Source: Clostridiales bacterium
GTDB lineage: Bacteria; Bacillota; Clostridia; Christensenellales; Borkfalkiaceae
Assembly (NCBI GenBank): GCA_003538975.1
Contig: DPQQ01000001.1
Span: 148,731 to 212,730 of the forward strand
Direction of reading: 5' to 3'
Length of the DNA stretch: 64,000 nt
Each line of letters opens with the position of its first letter. The first letter of the stretch is position 1. Of the stretch, positions 8,692 to 16,544 are shown in pieces. A model generated the notes under the pieces. That model was given only the letters and a program-made list of their open reading frames with translations, was not told the DNA's origin and searched no databases. A program made the position numbers and the translations under genes.

Positions 8692-8950
8692 TTGCCTTTC
8701 GGCAGTAGCGAGATAGCACAAGACGAAATATTGCTTTCGGTCAAATCGAATTACGGTAGAGAATATCAACGAAAAGGTTAAAACCGTAGCGAAAAAAAGT
8801 ATCGTATAAATAAAATAAACCAAACTCGTTAACAAGTCTGACTTTTCGATAAATATTCGATTTTTAAGTACTTATTTTCGCGATGAAGTTGATATTCTCG
8901 CTGCCAAAGTGCTACAACCGCTACCCGAGAAAGGCAACAAAATACGATAA
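8692..8950. repeat. Diverged inverted repeat, about 50-80 nt arms
   Basis: The plus strand from 8692 and the minus strand from about 8948 carry the same ordered blocks: TTGCCTTTC, then GTAGCG, then TAGCAC, then GAGAATATCAAC. The last block is a perfect 12-base inverted pair (8759-8770 and 8888-8899). The left arm has roughly 35 extra bases between the last two blocks. The 117 bases between arms are AT-rich with no gene. Origin unknown; remnants of a mobile-element flank are likely. Confidence 0.55.
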
Positions 8951-9020
8951 ATTAACAATAGAAAAAGGTTAAGCGTAAAATCGTCTGACCTTAAAGTAAT
9001 TGTAATAGCCCACAAAAGGC

Positions 9021-9052
9021 AAAAAGAAAAACCCAGCCAAACCTTATGGGTT
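9021..9052 (-). terminator. Terminator of the Vat-type gene
   Basis: Minus-strand hairpin AACCCA/TGGGTT (arms 9047-9052 and 9030-9035) followed by a T-rich run at 9021-9029. It sits about 115 bases past the acetyltransferase stop. Confidence 0.65.
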
Positions 9053-9166
9053 CAACTGAGTCCAACTTGTGTGTGTACGACAAAATCTCGTTTTTCGGGC
9101 TGTTTTCGAGAGTGTGTCGGACGATAAGTTTTCTCTTTATCGCTCATACCCGGCAACATAAAGTTG

Positions 9167-9808
9167 TCAGCCTATATGCTTTTTAATTTCGGTCTTTACC
9201 TTTTCCAAATCACTGCAAGTCAAAATCGGAATCAGACGATTAATTTCGTCAACGCTCCTATCCCACCACTTGAATCTGAGCAGCAATTCGACTAGTTCGT
9301 TGTCAAAGCGTTCTTGAATTGCTCTTGCCGGATTCCCAACAACCTTTGTATATGGCTCGACATCCCTTCCCACAACGCTGTTTGCTCCAATGATTGCGCC
9401 GTCGCCAATGTGAACGCCGGGAAGAATTACTGAATTTTGCCCGATCCAAACATCGTTTCCGATAACGGTATCTCCTTTTAATGGCAAATCCGTTTTGGCA
9501 GGCGGCGACATTTTCCACCCCTCCAAGGTATAGAACGGAAATGTGGAAACGGCATTCATCTGGTGATTTGCGCCGTTCATCACAAACTCAACTCCGGCGG
9601 CGATTTGACAGAACTTCCCGATAATAAGTTTGTCATCATTCCACTCGTACAAATATGAAACATGGCTTTCAAAATCCGAATCGGCAATATAAGTAAAGTC
9701 TCCGACAATAATATTCGGATTTGTAACCGTTGGCTTCACATAAATTTCTTTATCGTACCCTGCAATCGGATGCACTGTAGCAGGATCCGGACACTTCACG
9801 TCATTCAT
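9167..9808 (-). CDS. Vat-like xenobiotic (streptogramin A) acetyltransferase
   Basis: 213 residues; left-handed beta-helix acetyltransferase using acetyl-CoA. It follows the Vat family along its length: PDP near the N-terminus, a KPTVTNPNIIVGD segment, KLIIGKFCQIAAGVEFVMNGANH with the catalytic His of GANH, the insertion WKMSPPAKTDLPLKGD, and hexapeptide repeats (IGNDVWIGQNSVILPGVHIG). The C-terminal helices contain FKWWD. Known Vat enzymes inactivate group A streptogramins; chromosomal homologues may act on other hydroxylated compounds, so resistance is only inferred. It sits between an accessory gene and a tRNA, a common site for acquired genes. Confidence 0.85.
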   Translation of the reverse strand: MNDVKCPDPATVHPIAGYDKEIYVKPTVTNPNIIVGDFTYIADSDFESHVSYLYEWNDDKLIIGKFCQIAAGVEFVMNGANHQMNAVSTFPFYTLEGWKMSPPAKTDLPLKGDTVIGNDVWIGQNSVILPGVHIGDGAIIGANSVVGRDVEPYTKVVGNPARAIQERFDNELVELLLRFKWWDRSVDEINRLIPILTCSDLEKVKTEIKKHIG

Positions 9809-9890
9809 TCAAACTTCCTCCGCAAATCCCGATTTGTGGTTGTTTTAATTTTAGCATATTTGTCGTTGTTTTTCAATCATTCGCGCAGAT

Positions 9891-9931
9891 ATAAAAAATA
9901 ACGGTCCGTAAGAAAGACTTACAGACCGTTA
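9891..9931 (-). terminator. Strong terminator after tRNA-Leu
   Basis: A 13-bp nearly perfect stem (AACGGTC and GTAAG blocks) with a short loop, directly after the tRNA CCA end on the minus strand, followed by a T-run at 9891-9898. Confidence 0.9.
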
Positions 9932-9935
9932 TGCT

Positions 9936-10021
9936 TGGTGCGGATGACAGGACTTGAACCTGCACGAAGTAGCTTCATAAGATCCTTAGTCTTATGCGTC
10001 TGCCAGTTCCGCCACATCCGC
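9936..10021 (-). tRNA. tRNA-Leu (anticodon AAG)
   Basis: 86 nt on the minus strand. Acceptor GCGGATG (10015-10021) pairs with CATCCGC (9940-9946); discriminator A and encoded CCA follow (9936-9938). The D-loop block GGCAGACGC, the anticodon loop CTAAGGA giving AAG, a long class II variable arm (GAAG-CTA-CTTC) and a TTCAAGT T-loop are all present. The gene has its own TTGACA promoter and terminator. Confidence 0.97.
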
Positions 10022-10040
10022 ATTCCTTTACAGCTTTACT

Positions 10041-10069
10041 ATTCTATTATATTTTTTTGCGTTTGTCAA
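10041..10069 (-). promoter_or_regulatory. Near-consensus tRNA-Leu promoter
   Basis: TTGACA (10064-10069), 17 bases, TAGAAT (10041-10046) on the minus strand. It overlaps the stop codon of the upstream lytic transglycosylase gene. Confidence 0.88.
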
Positions 10070-10733
10070 CAAGAGAAGGGTATAATTTTTTATATTTTTT
10101 CAAACTTTTTTTTATTTTTTCGATATAAGCCGAAGTTTCGGGATAAGGCACGCTTTTTAGTGTCGTTCCGTCTGCCGAATATTCTTTGACTTTGAGCCAT
10201 TTTGCTACGTTTCCCTCTCCCGCATTATACGCCGCGACGGCGGTAATAGTATCGCCGAACCTTGATAAAAGGTATTTAAGGTAATACGCGCCGAACAGAA
10301 TATTCGTTCCGGGATCGAAAAGATCGTAAGATTTTATACCGAGCTTTCCGGCAATGAACACTGCGGTTTCGGGCATTATCTGCATAAGTCCCGCCGCCCC
10401 TTTTTTGCTTACGGTGTTTTTATCGAAGCCGCTTTCGGCATTTATAACCGAAAATATGAGAATTCTATCCGTTCCGAAGCGATCGGAAGCTGCGATTACT
10501 TCTTTTTTGTATTCCGTCGGGTAGAAAAAAGTTCTTTCGATACAAGATCCGGTAAAAACGGCGGCAAATAATAAACCGGCTATTAAAACGATTATAAGAA
10601 TGACCGGTTTAACAGGCTTTTTATCGCCTTTTTGCGGTTGGTTGTTCTTATTCGGGAGCGTACCTTGACTTTCTTCTACTTTGTCTGTTCTGTCACTTTT
10701 CCGCCCGTTTTTATATACGAATTTCATACTCAT
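10047..10733 (-). CDS. Membrane-anchored lytic transglycosylase (SLT domain)
   Basis: 228 residues. A basic, polar cytoplasmic N-terminus (1-41), one membrane segment (about 42-62, VILIIVLIAGLLFAAVF), then an extracytoplasmic SLT domain. The catalytic Glu is E100 in VINAESGF. KKGAAGLMQIMPETA and AVAAYNAGEGNVAKW are the family's other signatures. It cleaves peptidoglycan glycan strands to 1,6-anhydromuramoyl ends, probably in wall turnover. No clear Shine-Dalgarno site precedes the ATG (or the ATG two codons on), unusual for this window. Confidence 0.92.
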   Translation of the reverse strand: MSMKFVYKNGRKSDRTDKVEESQGTLPNKNNQPQKGDKKPVKPVILIIVLIAGLLFAAVFTGSCIERTFFYPTEYKKEVIAASDRFGTDRILIFSVINAESGFDKNTVSKKGAAGLMQIMPETAVFIAGKLGIKSYDLFDPGTNILFGAYYLKYLLSRFGDTITAVAAYNAGEGNVAKWLKVKEYSADGTTLKSVPYPETSAYIEKIKKSLKKYKKLYPSLVDKRKKI

Positions 10734-10854
10734 ATTTTATTATGCGTTGTATGAATAATTCTTATTATTTTTTATAAAAACGGAATTTTTACGTTTGGCT
10801 TACAATAATTACGGTATAAATTCGTAAGTACAGGTAGCGATAAACACGCCCCTG

Positions 10855-11880
10855 TCACTCTTTTTTATCGGATTCGTCCGTCTGTTCTTTCAGCGTTTCT
10901 TTTGAAGTTTTTTCAGATCGTTCAACCGCCGCTTTATCCGAAACAGACTGTTCGGCAGCTGTTTCTTCTGTTCCCGAAGGATAAAAACCTTTATGCAAAA
11001 TTTCCGGAAAGAGCTCGGCGTTTATGTACTTGTCAAAAACCGAATAAGTATATAAAAGCCACAGCATTATTCCCAAAGGAAGGAATAAAAACGTGCAAAT
11101 CAAAAGATAAGAATACTTAAAAATAAAGTTATATAGTCCGAAAAATTCGAGAACATATTCAAGTGTAAACGGCAAAAACGCGAGAAGAAGCATTCCTATG
11201 CTCTTAAAAAGCGTTCTTACGTAAAACATAAAGCCGTTCCTTATGTTTTCGCCTATTCTGCTTGCGTAAACCGTTCTCTCCGATAGCCAGAAAAACATCG
11301 CCGGGAGAAGAATAAACACGCCGAGTCCCAACGCTATCGCATACAGTATTCCGTTTGTCGCCGACGAAAAGAACACCGCCGTATACGCGCAAAGACCGTA
11401 TAAAAACATGGCGAGCGCGAACTGACCGCCGTAAATTTTTATTCCGTCCTTAAAGTCTTCGAAAAAGAACAGCGGCTCGTCCCATATGATTTGTCTTAAA
11501 ACTCTTGCGGATCCCGCTATCCCTACCGAAAAAATAATGTATCCTATTATTTTTATAAGGGCGAAAGCTCCGTTTGAAGCAGCGACTTCCGACGCACACG
11601 TCTCCGCCGAAATCGCGCCGTTTTTATATTCGGCGTAAATATTTGCGGCGTTTATTTCGCCCACGGCTCCGAATACAAGAAGCGGCAATGAAAACAACAG
11701 TAAAAGCGCGCCGAGCTTCAATAAATCTTTCCACCTGTTTTTAAGCACGTCTCTGAAAACGTCTCTTCTCGAATGAGGAAGGCTCGCTTCTGTAAAGTCG
11801 ATTTTAGCTACCTTGGGCTTTCTTTTACCGAAAATTCCGCCTCGGCTGTCTTCTCTTCCGCTATTTTTTTGTCCGCTCAT
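10855..11880 (-). CDS. Polytopic membrane protein of an ABC-type operon
   Basis: 341 residues. A charged N-terminus (1-48), about six hydrophobic segments between residues 52 and 275, and a charged Glu/Lys-rich C-terminal tail. Motif-like stretches: QIIWDEPLFFFEDFKDGIKIYGG, and WLLYTYSVFDKYIN after the last segment. No EAA loop of classical ABC permeases is visible. The pattern recalls the loosely defined DUF624/YesL-type membrane proteins, without certainty. Last gene of a four-gene operon; its ATG overlaps the preceding stop by four bases. It may be the membrane partner of the ATPase at 13153. Confidence 0.7.
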   Translation of the reverse strand: MSGQKNSGREDSRGGIFGKRKPKVAKIDFTEASLPHSRRDVFRDVLKNRWKDLLKLGALLLLFSLPLLVFGAVGEINAANIYAEYKNGAISAETCASEVAASNGAFALIKIIGYIIFSVGIAGSARVLRQIIWDEPLFFFEDFKDGIKIYGGQFALAMFLYGLCAYTAVFFSSATNGILYAIALGLGVFILLPAMFFWLSERTVYASRIGENIRNGFMFYVRTLFKSIGMLLLAFLPFTLEYVLEFFGLYNFIFKYSYLLICTFLFLPLGIMLWLLYTYSVFDKYINAELFPEILHKGFYPSGTEETAAEQSVSDKAAVERSEKTSKETLKEQTDESDKKE

Positions 11881-12545
11881 AAGCTAAGCAGCTCCTTTAC
11901 TATAATTATCGCGCCGTCATGTTTTTTGTTCTCCGAAAGTCCCGAAAGCGATCCGAGATGCACAGAACCTTTTCTGAAAAGTGCGTAAAAATTTTCTTTG
12001 TTTCCTTCGCCGTCGGTAAACTTAAAGGGCGATTTATCGTCTTCGTCTTCTTTGTCGAAGATTTTTATTCCGAACAACTTACCGCTCTTTTCGTAGTAAG
12101 TTATCTCCTTACCTGTGTCGCCAAAAACCGACCTTACCGCGGTATCGTCGAGTTCGAGCCAGTCACCCGGATCTCCGTTTGAAAATAAGCCGTCCGCAAC
12201 GCTTTCGGGTATAATAACGACGTCGACTAAAGCGTACTTATTTATAGTACATCCGCCGAAAAAGTAAACGTAAGAAGCCGAAAACACCGAATCGAAATAA
12301 TTATCGGTCTTAGCCATAGCCGTTACTTCGACCTTTTTTACATAGTCGGGCTTCCGATTTTTGAAGTAATTTATCTGCGATTCTTCGTCCCCGTAGGTTG
12401 CCGAAAATATTACGAGTTTATCCGCCCCTTCGGGTTCGGCGGCTACCGTGTACACGCTCGCAGATACTACGACAACGACAAGAAGCCATATTAAATAAAG
12501 CCACCATTTCTTTTTAATGTGGATAAGCGCTTTGCCGTTACTCAT
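11877..12545 (-). CDS. Single-pass membrane protein with extracellular domain
   Basis: 222 residues, family not recognised. A basic N-terminus is followed by one membrane segment (about 15-36, WWLYLIWLLVVVVVSASVYTV) and a roughly 185-residue outer domain. The stretch ALVDVVIIPESVADGLFSNG resembles the core of a solute-binding protein, which would fit the ABC ATPase operon, but this is only a resemblance. Its start overlaps the preceding stop by one base and its end overlaps the next start by four, so translation is probably coupled. Confidence 0.65.
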   Translation of the reverse strand: MSNGKALIHIKKKWWLYLIWLLVVVVVSASVYTVAAEPEGADKLVIFSATYGDEESQINYFKNRKPDYVKKVEVTAMAKTDNYFDSVFSASYVYFFGGCTINKYALVDVVIIPESVADGLFSNGDPGDWLELDDTAVRSVFGDTGKEITYYEKSGKLFGIKIFDKEDEDDKSPFKFTDGEGNKENFYALFRKGSVHLGSLSGLSENKKHDGAIIIVKELLSL

Positions 12546-13156
12546 CAGGTCTCCTTTGCATCGTTTTTATTTCCGTCCGCGTTTTCGGTATCGACGCTTT
12601 TATTTTCGCCTGCGATCTTTATCTCCGTTATCGCCGTTATGAACCCGCCCGAAACGTACAAAACAAGTTCGTCTCCCGTCTTGTACGGAAAGTTTCCGAG
12701 TTCAGCTTCAAACGAAAATATTTTTTCTTTTATACCGCCGATATTATCCGCGGCGGTATTTTTACTCAGGTCGTTATCGGGGGCTTTTTGCTCTCCGTAA
12801 ACGGCGAAAACCACTTCGTAAGCGGCTATGCCGCCCGTGAGAGTGACCATTTTATCAGCCGAAATCACTTTGCCGGTATAACGCCTTTCGTTCGATGACA
12901 GGCACTTTTCGTACACGTCGACGCGTTTTTTAAGCGGCAGACACTCCGAATAGTAGGTAAAAATGAAAAACCAGCCCGAAAACACCGCTATAACCGCCGA
13001 AACGATTATTATCCACAGCGCGTTTTTCGGATTGGCGAAAAACAATAAAACGATCGCCGCGGCAAGCGTAACGGAAGAAATTATAAGAGCGGTTCTTTTT
13101 AGTTTTACGCGGCGGCTTTCGAGCTCTTTGCCGTCGTCAAGGTTATAATATCTCAT
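12545..13156 (-). CDS. Two-TM membrane protein of the ABC-type operon
   Basis: 203 residues from ATG 13156, chosen because AAAGGAG sits six bases upstream and the start overlaps the ATPase stop by four bases (ATGA). A longer in-frame extension reads Arg-rich nonsense out of frame with the ATPase gene. Membrane segments at about 23-41 and 46-68 form a hairpin. The rest is a soluble domain with a short beta-rich part (RRYTGKVISADKMVTL, GDELVLYVSGGFITAI) and a charged tail. Family not recognised; co-translation suggests it works with the ATPase and the two following membrane proteins. Confidence 0.68.
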   Translation of the reverse strand: MRYYNLDDGKELESRRVKLKRTALIISSVTLAAAIVLLFFANPKNALWIIIVSAVIAVFSGWFFIFTYYSECLPLKKRVDVYEKCLSSNERRYTGKVISADKMVTLTGGIAAYEVVFAVYGEQKAPDNDLSKNTAADNIGGIKEKIFSFEAELGNFPYKTGDELVLYVSGGFITAITEIKIAGENKSVDTENADGNKNDAKET

Positions 13157-13920
13157 ACAAGGCTCCTTTCCGCAAGAGCGTTCCTGAAATCGTCTATAAC
13201 GGCGCCGCGACGTTTGAATACCTCTATCGGAGTTCCGCTCGCGACAAGTTTGCCTTCGTTCATAATGAAAAGCTTGTCCGCGAGAGCAACGGCTTCTTTC
13301 ACGTCGTGAGTGACGTAAATTACCGTACAACCTGTATCCGCCACCACGTTTTTGACGTACGAGCGGAGAATAGCTCTCTTTTTTACGTCCACGTTCGAAA
13401 ACGGTTCGTCCATAAGACAAACCGAAGGTCTGCGGACAAGCGCTCTGCCTATCGCGACGAGCTGTTGCTGTCCGCCCGAGAGTTCTTTGGGTTTGCGATT
13501 CAATAACAGTTCGAGACCGAGCTTTCTTGCAATCGACTTTACCCTTTCGGTGACTTCTTCTCTTCCGGCTCCGGCAGCCTTTAATGGCGAAGCGATATTA
13601 TCGAACACGGTCATGGACGGATAAAGCGAATATCCTTGCGGAACGTAAGCGACGTTCCTGTCCTTTACGGTGAGTTCCATGGCGTCGGTCTCGTCGAAAA
13701 ATATTTCGCCTTCGTAATCTAATAGCCCTGCCACCGCTCTTATAAGGGTGGTTTTGCCGCAACCCGACGCGCCGATTATTACGTTGAATTTTTCATCGTC
13801 GAAGTCGGCCGAAAAGTTATCGAGAGCGATTATCTCAGGCGGCTCTTTTTTACTTTTTTTGTCCTTTTTTGATTTATCGGCGTACTTTATCGTAACGTCT
13901 TTAACCGAAATTCCGGGCAT
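13153..13920 (-). CDS. ABC transporter ATP-binding protein
   Basis: 255 residues. Walker A GASGCGKTT (near residues 51-59), Q-loop in AYVPQGYSL, signature LSGGQQQL, Walker B CLMDEPFSNVD and switch His in IYVTHD are all intact, of the importer class resembling MalK/PotA/CysA ATPases. It lacks the long C-terminal regulatory domain of MalK. A Lys-rich insert (KSKKDKKSKK) follows the first beta strand. AAGGAG lies four bases before ATG. First gene of a tightly coupled operon of unassigned membrane proteins; the transported substrate and even the direction are unknown. Confidence 0.9.
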   Translation of the reverse strand: MPGISVKDVTIKYADKSKKDKKSKKEPPEIIALDNFSADFDDEKFNVIIGASGCGKTTLIRAVAGLLDYEGEIFFDETDAMELTVKDRNVAYVPQGYSLYPSMTVFDNIASPLKAAGAGREEVTERVKSIARKLGLELLLNRKPKELSGGQQQLVAIGRALVRRPSVCLMDEPFSNVDVKKRAILRSYVKNVVADTGCTVIYVTHDVKEAVALADKLFIMNEGKLVASGTPIEVFKRRGAVIDDFRNALAERSLV

Positions 13921-13961
13921 TTTTCTCCTTAAAGCGGATGTTTTACCGCCGTAATTTTAAT

Positions 13962-13986
13962 GTGACGGCAGAAAATCCACCGTCAC
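13962..13986. terminator. Hairpin downstream of the phosphoesterase gene
   Basis: GTGACGG (13962-13968) and CCGTCAC (13980-13986) form a 7-bp stem. It lies about 95 bases past the phosphoesterase stop; the T-tract on the minus side is poor, so its use as a terminator is uncertain. Confidence 0.4.
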
Positions 13987-14079
13987 GTTTTTAATATTAT
14001 TTTTAACCGTTTTATCGCATGCGGCTTAAAATTAACCATCGTTTTAAGTTGGTTTTTATTTAAGCCGATTTTTAGACAA

Positions 14080-16296
14080 TCAATAATTTATGGCGTTTAT
14101 AAAAAGGTTGGTATAATCCGCTTCGCCGCCGTAGCACGCTATGCCGAAAGCGGATTTCGTAGCCGAAGCGAAGTCTGTGTAAGTTCCGTCGAATATGCCC
14201 GAAAGGCGCGCCCCTACGGTATCGACGAGAGTATCTCCGAGATAAATTTCAAAATTATCTGCGGTTCTTACCACTTTTAATTTAAGTCCGGTTTCGGATT
14301 CCATAGCCGCTTTATATTCTGCGGCGTTTTCCAAGGTCTTTGTTTTAAAGCCGTAATTATCGAGTTCTATCTTTTCGCATCTTGCGTACCCAGACGGAGT
14401 GGTGATCAGAAGATAGTACGAAAGTTCGTTTTTAACGATTCTTTCCTTATCTTCCGAATTCCAGTCCGAAAAGTTGACCGACGCACATATCGAAAACTGT
14501 CTTCCGTTATACACGTACGAAGCAAGAACCGCGCCGAGTCTGTACGAAGCCTCGGAATTTCCGTTAGAAGTCTGCGCTCTGTTGCAACGCGCGTTTTTGA
14601 TTACGAACGAAAAGTCGTAAGTCGTTCCCGCCGCATTGAAGTAGCTGTTGCCGACGGCGTAAGCCGATTTAAGATTGGTTAAAAAGCCGTTCTCATGGCG
14701 GAAAATTTTACCTTCGCTTAAGTCATAATCGCCGTAAGCAACCGAACCGGTTGTCTGTTCGCCGGTTGTTCCGAATCCGTTTATATCGTAGCCGCCGTCG
14801 GTCTTACCGGCTCTGTCTACTGTAAAGCTTTTAGCCACACTCCTCTTATACAGGCTGTCTATCGCCGTTACCGAAACTCTCGTTACGTTTCCGGTAAACG
14901 AAACGCAGTATTCGCCTTTGAAGTTTTTGATATTTCTCGCAGTAGAAACGAGCTTCGTTTCGGATAAATCCGAACCGGAATATGCGTTTACTTCATACGC
15001 CCAGACGTCGTTGTCGCCGGATTTTGCTTCCTTAAAAAATACGTTGGTTACGTTTTCGGTATTTACCTGCGCGGTAACCGCGTTTTCTTCAAAATACGGA
15101 ACGGAGTTAACCGTATCTCTGTTTGCGGGGGCGTATTTTGTGTTTCTGTTTGCCGTGCCGATAGCGGGGATTTCCCATGCGGAACCGATTGTCTTTTTTG
15201 CAAGGTAGTCAACCCTTTCGATCGTTACCGAAGAATCGTTGTTTACGGTGACCAGAAGCCCTTCGCTCGCGGCGGAAGTATCGCCCGCGTAATTCACGTT
15301 GTACCATTTGCCGCTTTTATCGATTCTGCCGTCGGAATAAACGGTCGCGTTGGTGCATTTGGTCGTTCCGCAATCAACCGCTGTGAAGCCTTTATCCTGA
15401 CTTAACGCAAGCTCCGAATAGGGCGATTTGTGAATATGACCGGCAAATAAAATCGTGTTCGGGTATTTTGCGAGTATCGAGTCGAGATCTCTGTCGCCTT
15501 CCGTTCCCATAGATCCGAAAACGGTATCCTGAACGGGATTATGCGTTATCAGAAATACCGGTTCTTTCGGATATTTGCCGTTTATGTACGCAAGAGTTTC
15601 TTCGATCCACTGAAGCTGGAAAACGGTATAAGTTCCCGTTTCTTTCCAGTACGTTTCGTTATCGACGATGATAAAGTTGATCGAAAAGTCTTTTAACGCT
15701 ATTCTCTGATACCTTAGCCCTAAATTGCAAAGCTGTTCATAACTTAAATCAAGCGTGCTGTGGTCTTTCGTATCGTCGTTTTTAAAGTAGTTTTTGTTAG
15801 ACGTTTTAAGAGCAGCATAGTACTTGCGGCTGCTTACGCCGCGGGTGCTTTCGGTACCGCCGCCGCTAGAACAATCGTAATTATCGAAGCCGCCCGTCAT
15901 GTCGTGATTGCCGAGACAATATCCTAAATCGGTGCCGTCGGGTATTGTTTCGTCAAAGACGGTTTTAAGGTATTCAAGTTCGGCGTCACGCTTTTCGCCG
16001 TCGTTCTGCGTTATCGAATTTTCGTAAGTAAGTCTCTGATACCATATCGTATCGAGAAGATCCCCCGCGATAAAAACGCCGTCCAGATTTCCGCTTTTTC
16101 CTTTGGCAAGAGCTTTTGACACCGCTATCGAGTTTTTGAAAAATTCTTCCGAAGTTTTGTCCTCTCTCTGCAAGTGTATGTCCGAGATCATGGCGAATGT
16201 ATACGAAGTCTTATCAGATTTCGGTTTGCAACCGATAAGCGACGCGCACGAAAACGTAAGAATCGTCGCAAATACAAGAGCAAGTAATTTTTTCAT
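14080..16296 (-). CDS. Metallophosphoesterase lipoprotein
   Basis: 738 residues. A lipoprotein signal ends at the lipobox LIGC, with C23 as the lipidated residue. The calcineurin-like core carries the two-metal motifs SDIH (D39, H41), GDLLDT, GNHD, THNP and GHIH. The phosphatase domain ends near residue 300; the remaining 430 residues are beta-rich, including a possible fibronectin-like part and a C-terminal lectin-like (LamG/DUF1080-type) sandwich. It probably acts at the outer cell surface on phosphorylated polymers or nucleotides; the substrate cannot be told. Monocistronic, between its own promoter and a hairpin. Confidence 0.88.
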   Translation of the reverse strand: MKKLLALVFATILTFSCASLIGCKPKSDKTSYTFAMISDIHLQREDKTSEEFFKNSIAVSKALAKGKSGNLDGVFIAGDLLDTIWYQRLTYENSITQNDGEKRDAELEYLKTVFDETIPDGTDLGYCLGNHDMTGGFDNYDCSSGGGTESTRGVSSRKYYAALKTSNKNYFKNDDTKDHSTLDLSYEQLCNLGLRYQRIALKDFSINFIIVDNETYWKETGTYTVFQLQWIEETLAYINGKYPKEPVFLITHNPVQDTVFGSMGTEGDRDLDSILAKYPNTILFAGHIHKSPYSELALSQDKGFTAVDCGTTKCTNATVYSDGRIDKSGKWYNVNYAGDTSAASEGLLVTVNNDSSVTIERVDYLAKKTIGSAWEIPAIGTANRNTKYAPANRDTVNSVPYFEENAVTAQVNTENVTNVFFKEAKSGDNDVWAYEVNAYSGSDLSETKLVSTARNIKNFKGEYCVSFTGNVTRVSVTAIDSLYKRSVAKSFTVDRAGKTDGGYDINGFGTTGEQTTGSVAYGDYDLSEGKIFRHENGFLTNLKSAYAVGNSYFNAAGTTYDFSFVIKNARCNRAQTSNGNSEASYRLGAVLASYVYNGRQFSICASVNFSDWNSEDKERIVKNELSYYLLITTPSGYARCEKIELDNYGFKTKTLENAAEYKAAMESETGLKLKVVRTADNFEIYLGDTLVDTVGARLSGIFDGTYTDFASATKSAFGIACYGGEADYTNLFINAINY

Positions 16297-16349
16297 ATAA
16301 TTTCCTTCGGAAAGCGTTTATTATAACACTCCCCTTTATAATACTATTT

Positions 16350-16358
16350 ATTATATCA
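16350..16358 (-). promoter_or_regulatory. Extended -10 promoter of the phosphoesterase gene
   Basis: Minus-strand TGATATAAT (TG-N-TATAAT) in a very AT-rich stretch, about 55 bases before the start. A second TGTTATAAT lies closer to the gene. The -35 match is weak. Confidence 0.5.
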
Positions 16359-16481
16359 TATAATATAAATATTGAAAAGTAAATGGCATTTTTTATTATT
16401 TTCGTGTCATATGTTCGGAAAACATGATTTTTAACACATTTTGCGGTCTGATAATGCCGGAATAAACAAAAAGCAGACGAA

Positions 16482-16515
16482 TAAAAAAAGATAAAGGCGG
16501 ACAACCGTCCGCCTT
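16482..16515 (-). terminator. Terminator of the GH43 gene
   Basis: AAGGCGGAC (16494-16502) and GTCCGCCTT (16507-16515) make a 9-bp perfect stem with a four-base loop. On the minus strand a T-rich run covers 16482-16493. Confidence 0.9.
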
Positions 16516-16544
16516 ACCGTCAGATTATTTTTAGTTTTTCAGCC

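Noticed and set aside
9936..10021. tRNA-Leu end duplicated as an island attachment site
   Set aside because: I looked for a second copy of the tRNA 3' end on both sides of the accessory patch and found none.
13157..13420. 88-residue N-terminal extension of the two-TM membrane protein
   Set aside because: It lies out of frame inside the ABC ATPase gene and is Arg-rich nonsense; a good ribosome site marks the ATG at 13156.
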